Assembly: GCA_030530185.1 (NCBI GenBank)
Contig: JAUMVL010000108.1
Span: 1 to 5,978, forward strand
Length of the DNA: 5,978 nt
Source of the DNA: Clostridia bacterium
GTDB taxonomy: Bacteria; Bacillota; Clostridia; Christensenellales; CAG-138
Direction: 5' to 3'
Of this stretch, positions 1-5,452 are shown in pieces. A program made the position numbers and the translations under genes. The notes beneath the pieces were generated by a model. The model was not told the DNA's origin and ran no database searches. It saw only the letters and a list, made by a program, of their open reading frames with translations. How positions within the stretch are numbered: the first letter of the stretch is position 1; every line of letters begins with the position of its first letter.

Positions 1-520
1 CATACGACTGCATGATCATATAGTTGAACTCGAGGAACGACAGTCCCTTTTCCATGCGCTGCTTATAGCACTCGGCGCGGAGCATATTGTTGACCGAGAA
101 GCAAGTGCCGACTTCGCGCAGAAGCTCGATATAGTTCAGGTTCAGCAGCCAGTCCGCGTTGTTGACCATCTCCGCCTTGCCTTCGCCGAACTCGATGAAT
201 TTCTCCATCTGCCGTTTGAAGCACATCGCGTTGTGGTCGATGTCCTCCTTGGTCAGCATTTTACGCATATCGGTCCGCCCCGATGGATCGCCGATCATCG
301 TCGTACCGCCGCCGATCAGCGCAACCGGACGGTTGCCCGCCATTTGGAGACGCTTCATCAGCGTCAAAGCCATGAAATGCCCGGCTGTCAGACTGTCCGC
401 CGTGCAGTCGAATCCGATATAGAACTTGGCGCCGCCGTTGTTGATCAAGTCGCGGATCTGCGGCTCGTCCGTCACCTGCGCGATCAGGCCGCGTGCTTTC
501 AATTCCTCATAAATCTGCAT
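1..520 (-). CDS. tyrS: Tyrosyl-tRNA synthetase, N-terminal 173 residues (runs off left edge)
   Basis: Class I synthetase that activates tyrosine with ATP and charges tRNA-Tyr in the cytoplasm. The window holds only the N-terminal part of the Rossmann catalytic domain. The KMSKS loop and the C-terminal anticodon/S4 region lie beyond the edge. Seen: YIGFDCTADSL at residues 34-44, TAGH at 45-48 in the position of the HIGH signature, GGGTTMIGDPSGR at 70-82, and NADWL and FLEFNYMIMQSY further on, all characteristic of bacterial TyrRS. Numbering from this start coincides with that of the Geobacillus stearothermophilus enzyme as I remember it (Tyr34, Thr40, Gly47, His48, Asp78, Arg86 align), which supports the start. 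The start is also backed by AAGGAG at 527-532, six bases upstream. Odd: the first His of HIGH (residue 45) is Thr and residue 39 is Cys instead of the usual Pro. It has its own promoter and a hairpin leader. Identification is secure. Confidence 0.97.
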   Translation of the reverse strand, partial: MQIYEELKARGLIAQVTDEPQIRDLINNGGAKFYIGFDCTADSLTAGHFMALTLMKRLQMAGNRPVALIGGGTTMIGDPSGRTDMRKMLTKEDIDHNAMCFKRQMEKFIEFGEGKAEMVNNADWLLNLNYIELLREVGTCFSVNNMLRAECYKQRMEKGLSFLEFNYMIMQSY

Positions 521-534
521 ATCGTTCTCCTTTG

Positions 535-565
535 AAAAAGCCGGATAAGCAGTTCTTATCCGGCT
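535..565 (-). terminator. Terminator-like hairpin in the tyrS 5' leader
   Basis: Reading the minus strand there is a perfect 11-bp stem, AGCCGGATAAG (565-555) with CTTATCCGGCT (549-539), closed by the loop AACTG (554-550) and followed directly by four U residues (538-535) before the tyrS Shine-Dalgarno. Shape and U-tract are those of an intrinsic terminator. It lies downstream of the tyrS promoter, so it would act on tyrS transcripts as well as on any readthrough from trxA. It could be an attenuator, a block to upstream transcription, or a 5' stabilising stem. The sequence does not decide between these. The hairpin leaves the ribosome binding site free. Confidence 0.75.
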
Positions 566-586
566 CCGTTTCTGCATCGCTCCGCT

Positions 587-616
587 ATTATAATATGGAA
601 ATCGGAGCTTTGTCAA
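587..616 (-). promoter_or_regulatory. Consensus sigma-A promoter of tyrS
   Basis: On the minus strand TTGACA (616-611) and TATAAT (592-587) both match consensus perfectly, separated by 18 bp. The expected start of transcription is near 580, giving a leader of about 60 nt to the tyrS ATG. That is far too short for a T-box. The -35 element begins nine bases past the trxA hairpin, so tyrS can be expressed independently of the hisS-aspS-trxA transcript. Confidence 0.85.
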
Positions 617-624
617 GCGCAAAT

Positions 625-653
625 ACAGCCCGGCAGAAATTCCGCCGGGCTGT
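625..653 (-). terminator. Hairpin after trxA, probable weak terminator
   Basis: Eleven bases after the trxA stop the minus strand has a perfect 10-bp GC-rich stem, ACAGCCCGGC (653-644) with GCCGGGCTGT (634-625), and a 9-base loop. What follows is ATTTGCGC, so the U-tract is only three bases long. It is well placed to end the hisS-aspS-trxA transcript, but the weak U-tract suggests incomplete termination or mainly protection of the 3' end. Confidence 0.65.
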
Positions 654-663
654 CGGTTCGTTC

Positions 664-978
664 TTACAGGACCTGCTGCAGCATCTGTTCCAGCATGGCC
701 TTGGGGCGGGCGCCTGCGGACTGCTCGACGATCTCTCCATCCTTCAGAAGAACGAGGTTCGGGATCGACGCGACACGGAAACGCTGGGCAAGGCCGGGCT
801 CTTCGTCCACATCGACCTTGACAAAGGCAATGCGATCGCCGTACTGCTCGGCAAGCTGCTCGACAAACGGGGACACCATGCGGCACGGGCCACACCACGT
901 TGCCCAAAAATCTACGAATACGGGCTTGTCGCCATTCAGAATGGCGTCAAAGTTCTCACTGGTTCCGACGGTTACCAT
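664..978 (-). CDS. trxA: Thioredoxin
   Basis: Small cytoplasmic dithiol-disulfide oxidoreductase that passes electrons from thioredoxin reductase to proteins such as ribonucleotide reductase, peroxiredoxins and methionine sulfoxide reductases. The 104-residue protein is the usual length for a stand-alone thioredoxin. It has the canonical active site WCGPC at residues 28-32 inside VDFWATWCGPCRM, the buried Asp at 23, KVDVDEEP at 54-61, and the cis-proline loop SIPN at 71-74 (Pro73; more often written GIPT in the family). No signal peptide or membrane segment is visible. The start at 978 is chosen over an upstream in-frame ATG at 1038, which lies inside aspS, because a perfect AGGAGG sits eight bases before it and the protein then begins like other thioredoxins. 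It begins 37 bases after the aspS stop with no terminator visible between them, so it is probably the last gene of the T-box-controlled hisS-aspS-trxA transcript. Confidence 0.96.
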   Translation of the reverse strand: MVTVGTSENFDAILNGDKPVFVDFWATWCGPCRMVSPFVEQLAEQYGDRIAFVKVDVDEEPGLAQRFRVASIPNLVLLKDGEIVEQSAGARPKAMLEQMLQQVL

Positions 979-1015
979 AATGCTTTCCTCCTGCTTTGAA
1001 ATTGGGGGCCATTGG

Positions 1016-2800
1016 TTATTCAAAATCCGTAACCGCAATATGCAGTTCGCGGAGCTGCTTTTCGTCGACGGGGTCGGGCGCGTTCGTCAGCGGGCAGGAC
1101 GCGTTCTGCACCTTCGGGAACGCGATAACGTCGCGGATCGAAGGCGTACCGCAGATCAGCATCGCCAACCGGTCGAGTCCGTACGCCATACCGCCGTGCG
1201 GAGGCGTGCCGTACTTCAATGCATCAAGCAAGAATTTGAAGCGCGCTTCAGCCTGCTCATGCGTAAGGCCGATGACTTCGAACATCTTGGCCTGCAGCTC
1301 GCTCGAATGAATTCGGATCGAACCGCCGCCGATCTCGTTGCCGTTGAGCACGATGTCGTACGCCTTGGCACGGACCGCGCCGGGGTCGGTATCAAGCTTC
1401 GGAACATCCTCGTCCATCGGGCTTGTGAACGGGTGATGCATTGCAACAAAGCGATTCTCCTCCTCGCTCCACTCAAGCTGCGGGAACTCGGTGACCCAAA
1501 GCAGGTTATACTTGCCCTCCGGGATCAGGTTCAGCTTCTCCGCAACCTTCAGGCGCAGCGCGCCGAGCGCCTGCCATACGATTGCATTCTTATCCGCAAC
1601 GATGAACAGTACGTCGCCCTGTTCAAAGCCGGCAGCCTTTTTGATTGTCTCGATCTCGTCCTCGGTGAGGAACTTGGCGATCGGGGACTGGAGGCCTTCC
1701 TCCTTCCAGTTCATCCATGCAAGGCCCTTGGCACGGTACGTCTTGACGAACTCGCCGAGCGCGTCGATCTCCTTGCGGGAGAAGTGCTTCGAGCCGCCCT
1801 TTGCCACGATGCCGCGCACGCTGCCGCCCGCCGCCAATGCATTGGCAAAGACGGAGAACGACGAATTTTTCACAGCGTCGGAAAGGTCTTTCAGTTCCAT
1901 ATCGAACCGCGTATCCGGCTTGTCCGAGCCGTAACGGTTCATCGCGTCGATCCACTTGATGCGCGGCAGCGGAAGTTGTACGTCGTAGTTCAGTGTCTCT
2001 TTGAACAGGCGCTTCAAAAAGCCCTCGTTCATCGACATCACGTCGTCCTCTTCCACAAACGACATCTCGAGGTCGATCTGTGTAAAGTCAGGCTGACGGT
2101 CGGCACGCAGGTCTTCGTCGCGGAAGCAGCGGGCGATCTGGATGTAGCGATCGAAGCCGGACAGCATCAAAAGCTGCTTAAACAGCTGCGGGCTCTGCGG
2201 CAGCGCATAGAACGAACCCGGATGCACGCGGCTCGGCACCAGGTAGTCGCGCGCGCCCTCGGGCGTACTCTTGGTCAGAACCGGTGTTTCGATGTCAATA
2301 AAGCCGTTCTCGTTGAAGTATTCGCGGGCGATGTGCGCGATCTTACTGCGCATGATCAGATTTTTCTGCATGCACGGACGGCGCAGATCGAGATAGCGGT
2401 ATTTCAGACGAAGCAGCTCGCTTGCATTGCAGTTGTCGCTCGTATCGATCGGCGGCGTTTCGGCGTCGGACAGGATCTTGAACTCCTTTACGAGCACTTC
2501 GACCTCGCCGGTCTCCATATTCGGGTTGATTGACGATCTGATCGACAGTGTGCCCCGAACTGCCAAAACGTATTCGGAGCGAATCGTACTCGCCTTTTCA
2601 AAGTCCTCTTTCGACAGCGTGTTCTGATCAAACACGACCTGCATGAGCCCCGAGCGATCCCGAAGCTGCACAAAGATCAGCGCGCCGAGGTCCCGGCGTA
2701 CGTTGACCCAACCCATCAAGGTCACTTCTCTGCCCGCATCGCTCCGATTCAGCTCGGTGCAGTAGCAGGTGCGTTTCCAACCGTTTAAGAATTCTCCCAT
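1016..2800 (-). CDS. aspS: Aspartyl-tRNA synthetase, bacterial type
   Basis: Class IIb synthetase that charges tRNA-Asp. At 594 residues it has the full length of the bacterial enzyme. Domains in order: N-terminal OB-fold anticodon-binding domain (about 1-110, with GWVNVRRDLGALIF at 30-43); class II core with motif 1 near 165-175 (GFIDIETPVLTKSTPEG); the QSPQLFKQ segment at 202-209; motif 2 at about 225-243 (RCFRDEDLRADRQPDFTQID); the bacterial GAD insertion domain at roughly 300-420; motif 3 at 536-548 (GGMAYGLDRLAML); and the C-terminal LTNAP and LRELHI segments. Leu at residue 38 in RRDLG matches the Leu30 position of the discriminating E. coli enzyme rather than the His of known non-discriminating ones, a hint only that it is specific for tRNA-Asp. 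It starts 12 bases after the hisS stop, with its AGAGG ribosome binding site next to that stop, so translation is likely coupled. No frameshift or missing motif was seen. Confidence 0.98.
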   Translation of the reverse strand: MGEFLNGWKRTCYCTELNRSDAGREVTLMGWVNVRRDLGALIFVQLRDRSGLMQVVFDQNTLSKEDFEKASTIRSEYVLAVRGTLSIRSSINPNMETGEVEVLVKEFKILSDAETPPIDTSDNCNASELLRLKYRYLDLRRPCMQKNLIMRSKIAHIAREYFNENGFIDIETPVLTKSTPEGARDYLVPSRVHPGSFYALPQSPQLFKQLLMLSGFDRYIQIARCFRDEDLRADRQPDFTQIDLEMSFVEEDDVMSMNEGFLKRLFKETLNYDVQLPLPRIKWIDAMNRYGSDKPDTRFDMELKDLSDAVKNSSFSVFANALAAGGSVRGIVAKGGSKHFSRKEIDALGEFVKTYRAKGLAWMNWKEEGLQSPIAKFLTEDEIETIKKAAGFEQGDVLFIVADKNAIVWQALGALRLKVAEKLNLIPEGKYNLLWVTEFPQLEWSEEENRFVAMHHPFTSPMDEDVPKLDTDPGAVRAKAYDIVLNGNEIGGGSIRIHSSELQAKMFEVIGLTHEQAEARFKFLLDALKYGTPPHGGMAYGLDRLAMLICGTPSIRDVIAFPKVQNASCPLTNAPDPVDEKQLRELHIAVTDFE

Positions 2801-2812
2801 GTTTGTATCCTC

Positions 2813-4075
2813 TTATCCTCTCAGATGCTTTGCAATTTCCTCGGGATCGAGCGACGTTTCCGTCTGCTCGCCTGTTTTCATATTCTTCAGTACCGCTTTG
2901 TTTTCGGCAATCTCGTTGTCGCCGATCACCAGTACGTTGGCCGCGTCGACCTTGTCCGCAAACTTCATGCCCGCCTTGACGCTGCGGCCCACATGATCCG
3001 TATCGGCCGAGAGTCCCAGCGCGCGCAGCTTCTGGCACAGCACAAACGCCTGTTCCCGTCCGGCCTCGCCGAGGCCGAGCAGCATCAGCTCATAGCGCAG
3101 AGGTTTTTCCACTTCAACGCCAAGCTGCTCCATAATCAACAGCAGACGCTCCATCCCAAGGCCGAAGCCGACCGCCGGCATATCGGGACCGCCAAGCTCT
3201 TTGATCAGCCCGTCGTACCGTCCGCCGCCGCAGAGCGTGCCCTGCGCGCCGGGCATGCCGGACACGATCTCGAATACGGTCTTGGTGTAATAATCGAGCC
3301 CGCGCACCAGCATCGGATCGAGTTCGTAGCGAATGCCGATCGCATCGAGCAGACGCGTCAGCTCGTTCATATGGCTGCGGCACTCGTCACAGACATAGTC
3401 CATCGTGTGCGGCGCCTCGCGCACGATCTCCTTACAATGCTCAACCTTGCAGTCGAGAATGCGCAGCGGGTTCGTCTCAAAGCGCGACTTGCAGTCCTCA
3501 CAGAGCTCGTCATAGCGTCCGGCAAGATATTCCCGCAGAGCCGCCTGATAACGGCCGCGGCACTTGGGGCAGCCAATGCTATTGAGCTTGATCGTCAGAT
3601 CGTGTACGCCAATGCGTTCGAAAATTTCGGACGCCAGCGCGATCACCTCCGCATCCGCACTCGGCTGCGGCGCGCCGAAGATTTCGACGCCGAACTGATG
3701 ATGCTCCCGAAGTCTTCCCGCCTGCGGGCGCTCATAGCGGAACACCGGACAGTAGAGATAGAACATCTTGGTCGGCTGCGCTTCGCTGAACAAGCCGTTT
3801 TCGACAAACATGCGCACCGCGCCTGCGGTTCCCTCGGGCTTTAGGGTAATGCTGCGATCGCCCTTGTCGGTGAACGTATACATTTCCTTCTGTACGATGT
3901 CGGTCGTGTTGCCGACGCCGCGCAAAAACAGCTCGGTATGCTCGATGCACGGTGTACGCGCCTCCAAAAGACCGTACTTTTTTACAACCTCGCGCATCGT
4001 TGTTTCAAGGTACTGCCAGCGATAGCTCTCCTCGGGCAGTACGTCCTTGGTTCCCTTGGGTGCCTTGTAAGCCAT
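2813..4075 (-). CDS. hisS: Histidyl-tRNA synthetase
   Basis: Class IIa synthetase that charges tRNA-His; a 420-residue protein, normal for bacterial HisRS. Seen in order: the N-terminal APKGTKDVLP (5-14); motif 1 EARTPCIEHTELF (38-50); motif 2 VFRYERPQAGR (111-121) leading into HQFGVEIFG; an insertion domain at about 165-235; the HisA signature LVRGLDYYTKTVFE (256-269); the HisB region GGGRYDGLIKELGG (283-296) continuing to motif 3 GFGLGMERLLL (303-313); and a C-terminal anticodon-binding domain from about 325 ending in KHLRG. The insertion domain carries eight cysteines in four pairs (169/172, 192/195, 209/214, 229/232), suggestive of zinc binding. The start at 4075 is preferred over the upstream in-frame ATG at 4144, because that one lies within the T-box and a strong AAGGAG sits seven bases before 4075. 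It is the first gene of the T-box-controlled operon. Confidence 0.98.
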   Translation of the reverse strand: MAYKAPKGTKDVLPEESYRWQYLETTMREVVKKYGLLEARTPCIEHTELFLRGVGNTTDIVQKEMYTFTDKGDRSITLKPEGTAGAVRMFVENGLFSEAQPTKMFYLYCPVFRYERPQAGRLREHHQFGVEIFGAPQPSADAEVIALASEIFERIGVHDLTIKLNSIGCPKCRGRYQAALREYLAGRYDELCEDCKSRFETNPLRILDCKVEHCKEIVREAPHTMDYVCDECRSHMNELTRLLDAIGIRYELDPMLVRGLDYYTKTVFEIVSGMPGAQGTLCGGGRYDGLIKELGGPDMPAVGFGLGMERLLLIMEQLGVEVEKPLRYELMLLGLGEAGREQAFVLCQKLRALGLSADTDHVGRSVKAGMKFADKVDAANVLVIGDNEIAENKAVLKNMKTGEQTETSLDPEEIAKHLRG

Positions 4076-4092
4076 AACCAATCTCCTTTTCC

Positions 4093-4136
4093 AAAAATAA
4101 ACGCGGACATTCCATCGAAAGGGACGGAAAGCCCGC
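4093..4136 (-). terminator. Regulatory terminator of the hisS T-box leader
   Basis: On the minus strand GCGGGC (4136-4131) pairs with GTCCGC (4108-4103), extended past one T-T mismatch by TTCCGTC (4129-4123) with GATGGAA (4116-4110), around the loop CCTTTC. A U-rich tract TTTATTTTT (4101-4093) follows. The left arm overlaps the 3' end of the T-box sequence, so this stem and the antiterminator exclude each other, as the T-box mechanism requires. Confidence 0.92.
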
Positions 4137-4321
4137 GGTGCCACCCTGCTTCGTAAGAATTCTTACGCACTTTTTCTTCGATAACGCCGAACATGCGGCA
4201 TACCTTTTGGGGTATGCGGCTCACGGGTGTCGTTCTCCGGTGCCGACCCGCACATCTTGCAGCCATGGATGCGCTCTCTTGGGAATCCGCAAACCGGGTA
4301 CTCTTCCGATCATTGCCTTTC
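4093..4321 (-). promoter_or_regulatory. T-box riboswitch leader of hisS-aspS-trxA (Asp, possibly Asp/His)
   Basis: RNA leader that binds an uncharged tRNA and lets transcription continue. The T-box AGGGTGGCACCGCGG lies at 4147-4133. The antiterminator folds as AGGG (4147-4144) with CCCT (4123-4120) and GCGG (4136-4133) with CCGT (4127-4124), around the bulge TGGCACC that receives the tRNA acceptor end. Stem I is closed by GGC (4317-4315) and GCC (4220-4218) beside a kink-turn containing TGA (4223-4221). It has the loop E pair AGTA (4302-4299) and GAA (4235-4233), the upper stem CCGG/CCGG, an AGAGAG element near 4279-4274 and the distal stem GCGCATC/GATGTGC. The specifier loop reads GAACGACAC. 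Aligned on GAA plus one base, as in the glyQS T-box, the codon is GAC (Asp, 4231-4229), and CAC (His, 4229-4227) overlaps it. Two further hairpins are GCATACC/GGTATGC (4217-4198) and CGTAAG/CTTACG (4167-4152). Confidence 0.96.
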
Positions 4322-4326
4322 TTTTG

Positions 4327-4355
4327 ATTATATGCGCCGTTTCGTGTGCTGTCAA
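4327..4355 (-). promoter_or_regulatory. Consensus sigma-A promoter of the hisS-aspS-trxA operon
   Basis: On the minus strand TTGACA (4355-4350) and TATAAT (4332-4327) are perfect consensus hexamers with the ideal 17-bp spacer. Transcription should begin near 4320, just before the base of T-box Stem I at 4317. Such a strong promoter ahead of a riboswitch fits control by premature termination rather than by initiation. The upstream glycosyltransferase gene ends only 38 bases before the -35 element, and I found no clear terminator in that gap. Confidence 0.9.
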
Positions 4356-4392
4356 GCAAAAACGCCGATTTTACGAAACAAGCCGCTATGGC

Positions 4393-5331
4393 TCATTCCT
4401 CCGCGTTCAGCGTCTCCGCAACGATATACAGCGGACGGTCCTTCAGCTCGTCGTACATGCGTCCGAGATAGAACCCCTGAATGCCCACAAAGCAGAACAG
4501 GACGGCAAGCAACAGCGAAAAGCCGACCGCCAACCACAGCCATTGCGGACAAGCCGAACCGAAAACAGCCGTGCAGACGATCATCGCAATCATCCCGAGC
4601 ACGCCTACGATCCCGAGCAGAATGCCGAAATACAGCGGCAGCTCGATCGGCGTTGAGGAAAAGTTCAAAATGCCGTCGGCGGCAAGGGAAAGCATCTTTT
4701 TCAGCGTATATTTGGTATGCCCCGCCGCGCGCTCCTCCCGCACGTACTCGATCGGAACGGCTTCAAACCCCATCCAAGCCGACATACCGCGAAGGAACCT
4801 CGCCGATTCGCGCATTTTCAAAAACACGTCCGCGACCTTGCGGTCGATCAGCCGGAAGTCTCCGGTATCGAGCGGGATCGGATAAGCGCTCATCGAGGAC
4901 AGCACACGATAGTAGATCGAGGCGGTCAGCTTCTTGAACAGCGTTTCGCCTTTGCGCTTGAGCCGCTTGCCGTAGACGATGTCCGCGCCGTTTTGCCACA
5001 GCTTCACCATTTCGGGGATCAGCTCGGGCGGGTCCTGCAGATCGACGTCGATGATGATCAGCGCATCCCCCTTTGCGTGATCCATGCCGCAGGTCACAGC
5101 CAGCTGATGGCCGAAGTTGCGTGAGAACGAGTAAACCTTCACTTCGGGATGCGCCTTGGCCAATTCCCGCAAAATTTTCATCGTGCCGTCGCGGCTGCCG
5201 TCGTTGACGTAGATGATTTCGTACGGAATGCCGATTGAACGCATAACGGCGTCCATTCTGCGATAGGATTCGGGGAGTACCTCCTCCTCGTAATAAACGG
5301 GAACAATCAAAGAGAGCAGTTTGGGCTGCAT
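4393..5331 (-). CDS. Family 2 glycosyltransferase with C-terminal membrane anchor (bactoprenol glycosyltransferase-like)
   Basis: Likely transfers a sugar from a nucleotide sugar to undecaprenyl phosphate at the inner face of the membrane, as the GtrB/YkcC/dolichyl-phosphate-mannose-synthase-like branch of GT2 does. The 312-residue protein has an N-terminal GT-A domain with LSLIVPVYYEEE (6-17), VNDGSRDGT (42-50), SRNFGHQLA (70-78), the metal-binding DVDLQDPPE (95-103, DxD type), DTGDFRLIDR (155-164) and RGMSAWMGF (181-189). Two hydrophobic segments follow, near 232-256 and 262-288, ending in GFYLGRMYDELKDRP (286-300), typical of this branch. Sugar and pathway (wall teichoic or lipoteichoic acid decoration, exopolysaccharide, lipid) cannot be told from this window. 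The start at 5331 is chosen over an ATG at 5361 because AAGGAG lies six bases upstream of it and the earlier ATG falls in the promoter region. It stands alone between two promoters, divergent from fba. Confidence 0.93.
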   Translation of the reverse strand: MQPKLLSLIVPVYYEEEVLPESYRRMDAVMRSIGIPYEIIYVNDGSRDGTMKILRELAKAHPEVKVYSFSRNFGHQLAVTCGMDHAKGDALIIIDVDLQDPPELIPEMVKLWQNGADIVYGKRLKRKGETLFKKLTASIYYRVLSSMSAYPIPLDTGDFRLIDRKVADVFLKMRESARFLRGMSAWMGFEAVPIEYVREERAAGHTKYTLKKMLSLAADGILNFSSTPIELPLYFGILLGIVGVLGMIAMIVCTAVFGSACPQWLWLAVGFSLLLAVLFCFVGIQGFYLGRMYDELKDRPLYIVAETLNAEE

Positions 5332-5366
5332 GCATTTCTCCTTCCTTCGGATCAGTCTCAAATGGT

Positions 5367-5395
5367 ATTATACCCCGAAAAAGTTCTTATTGCAA
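5367..5395 (-). promoter_or_regulatory. Promoter of the glycosyltransferase gene
   Basis: On the minus strand TATAAT (5372-5367) is perfect. Exactly 17 bp upstream is TTGCAA (5395-5390), a 4/6 match to TTGACA. The predicted start near 5360 gives a leader of about 30 nt with AAGGAG ahead of the ATG at 5331. The -35 hexamer is the same six base pairs used by the fba promoter on the other strand. Confidence 0.75.
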
Positions 5396-5418
5396 TTCTT
5401 AGGGCAAACGTTTATAAT
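5390..5418 (+). promoter_or_regulatory. Promoter of fba
   Basis: TTGCAA (5390-5395) and TATAAT (5413-5418) are separated by 17 bp, with an expected transcription start near 5425 and a short leader of about 28 nt. TTGCAA is palindromic and is flanked by two copies of TTCTTA (5384-5389 and 5396-5401), which could form an operator. Confidence 0.78.
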
Positions 5419-5452
5419 AATGTCAAAATGATTTTTGAAAAGGAGCGTATTT

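Noticed and set aside
521..577. In-frame ATG at 577 that would extend TyrRS by 19 residues and place a Tyr codon inside the leader hairpin, suggesting peptide-based attenuation.
   Set aside because: The ATG lies only about three bases after the predicted transcription start with no usable Shine-Dalgarno, there is no stop codon to make a separate leader peptide, and only one Tyr codon is present. The ATG at 520 has a proper AAGGAG and gives standard TyrRS numbering.
695..2533. A 612-codon open frame on the plus strand opposite aspS and trxA.
   Set aside because: It is antisense to a complete, motif-perfect aspS and to trxA, its translation is rich in Arg, His and Leu with no recognisable domain, and it has no sensible ribosome binding site. 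It is a codon-bias shadow of GC-rich coding DNA.
2825..3844. A 339-codon open frame on the plus strand opposite hisS.
   Set aside because: Mirror of the hisS reading frame with low-complexity composition and no family motif; hisS itself is complete.
4076..4144. Upstream ATG at 4144 as the start of hisS.
   Set aside because: It falls inside the T-box motif, would translate the regulatory terminator, and lacks a ribosome binding site. The ATG at 4075 has AAGGAG and begins with the conserved APKGTKD.
4152..4167. Perfect 16-base palindrome CGTAAGAATTCTTACG as a possible protein operator or recombination site.
   Set aside because: Its position just before the T-box sequence is that of Stem III of the riboswitch, and it folds as a 6-bp stem with a 4-base loop, so no separate site is needed.
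4356..4392. Possible terminator after the glycosyltransferase gene (T-rich run near 4358-4362 on the minus strand).
   Set aside because: I could not find complementary arms of useful length before the T run; the nearby GC-rich segments do not pair in the right order.
4227..4937. A 236-codon plus-strand open frame across the T-box leader and the glycosyltransferase gene.
   Set aside because: It crosses a structured riboswitch and a well-supported gene on the other strand, and its Arg/Ser/Pro-rich product resembles nothing I recognise.
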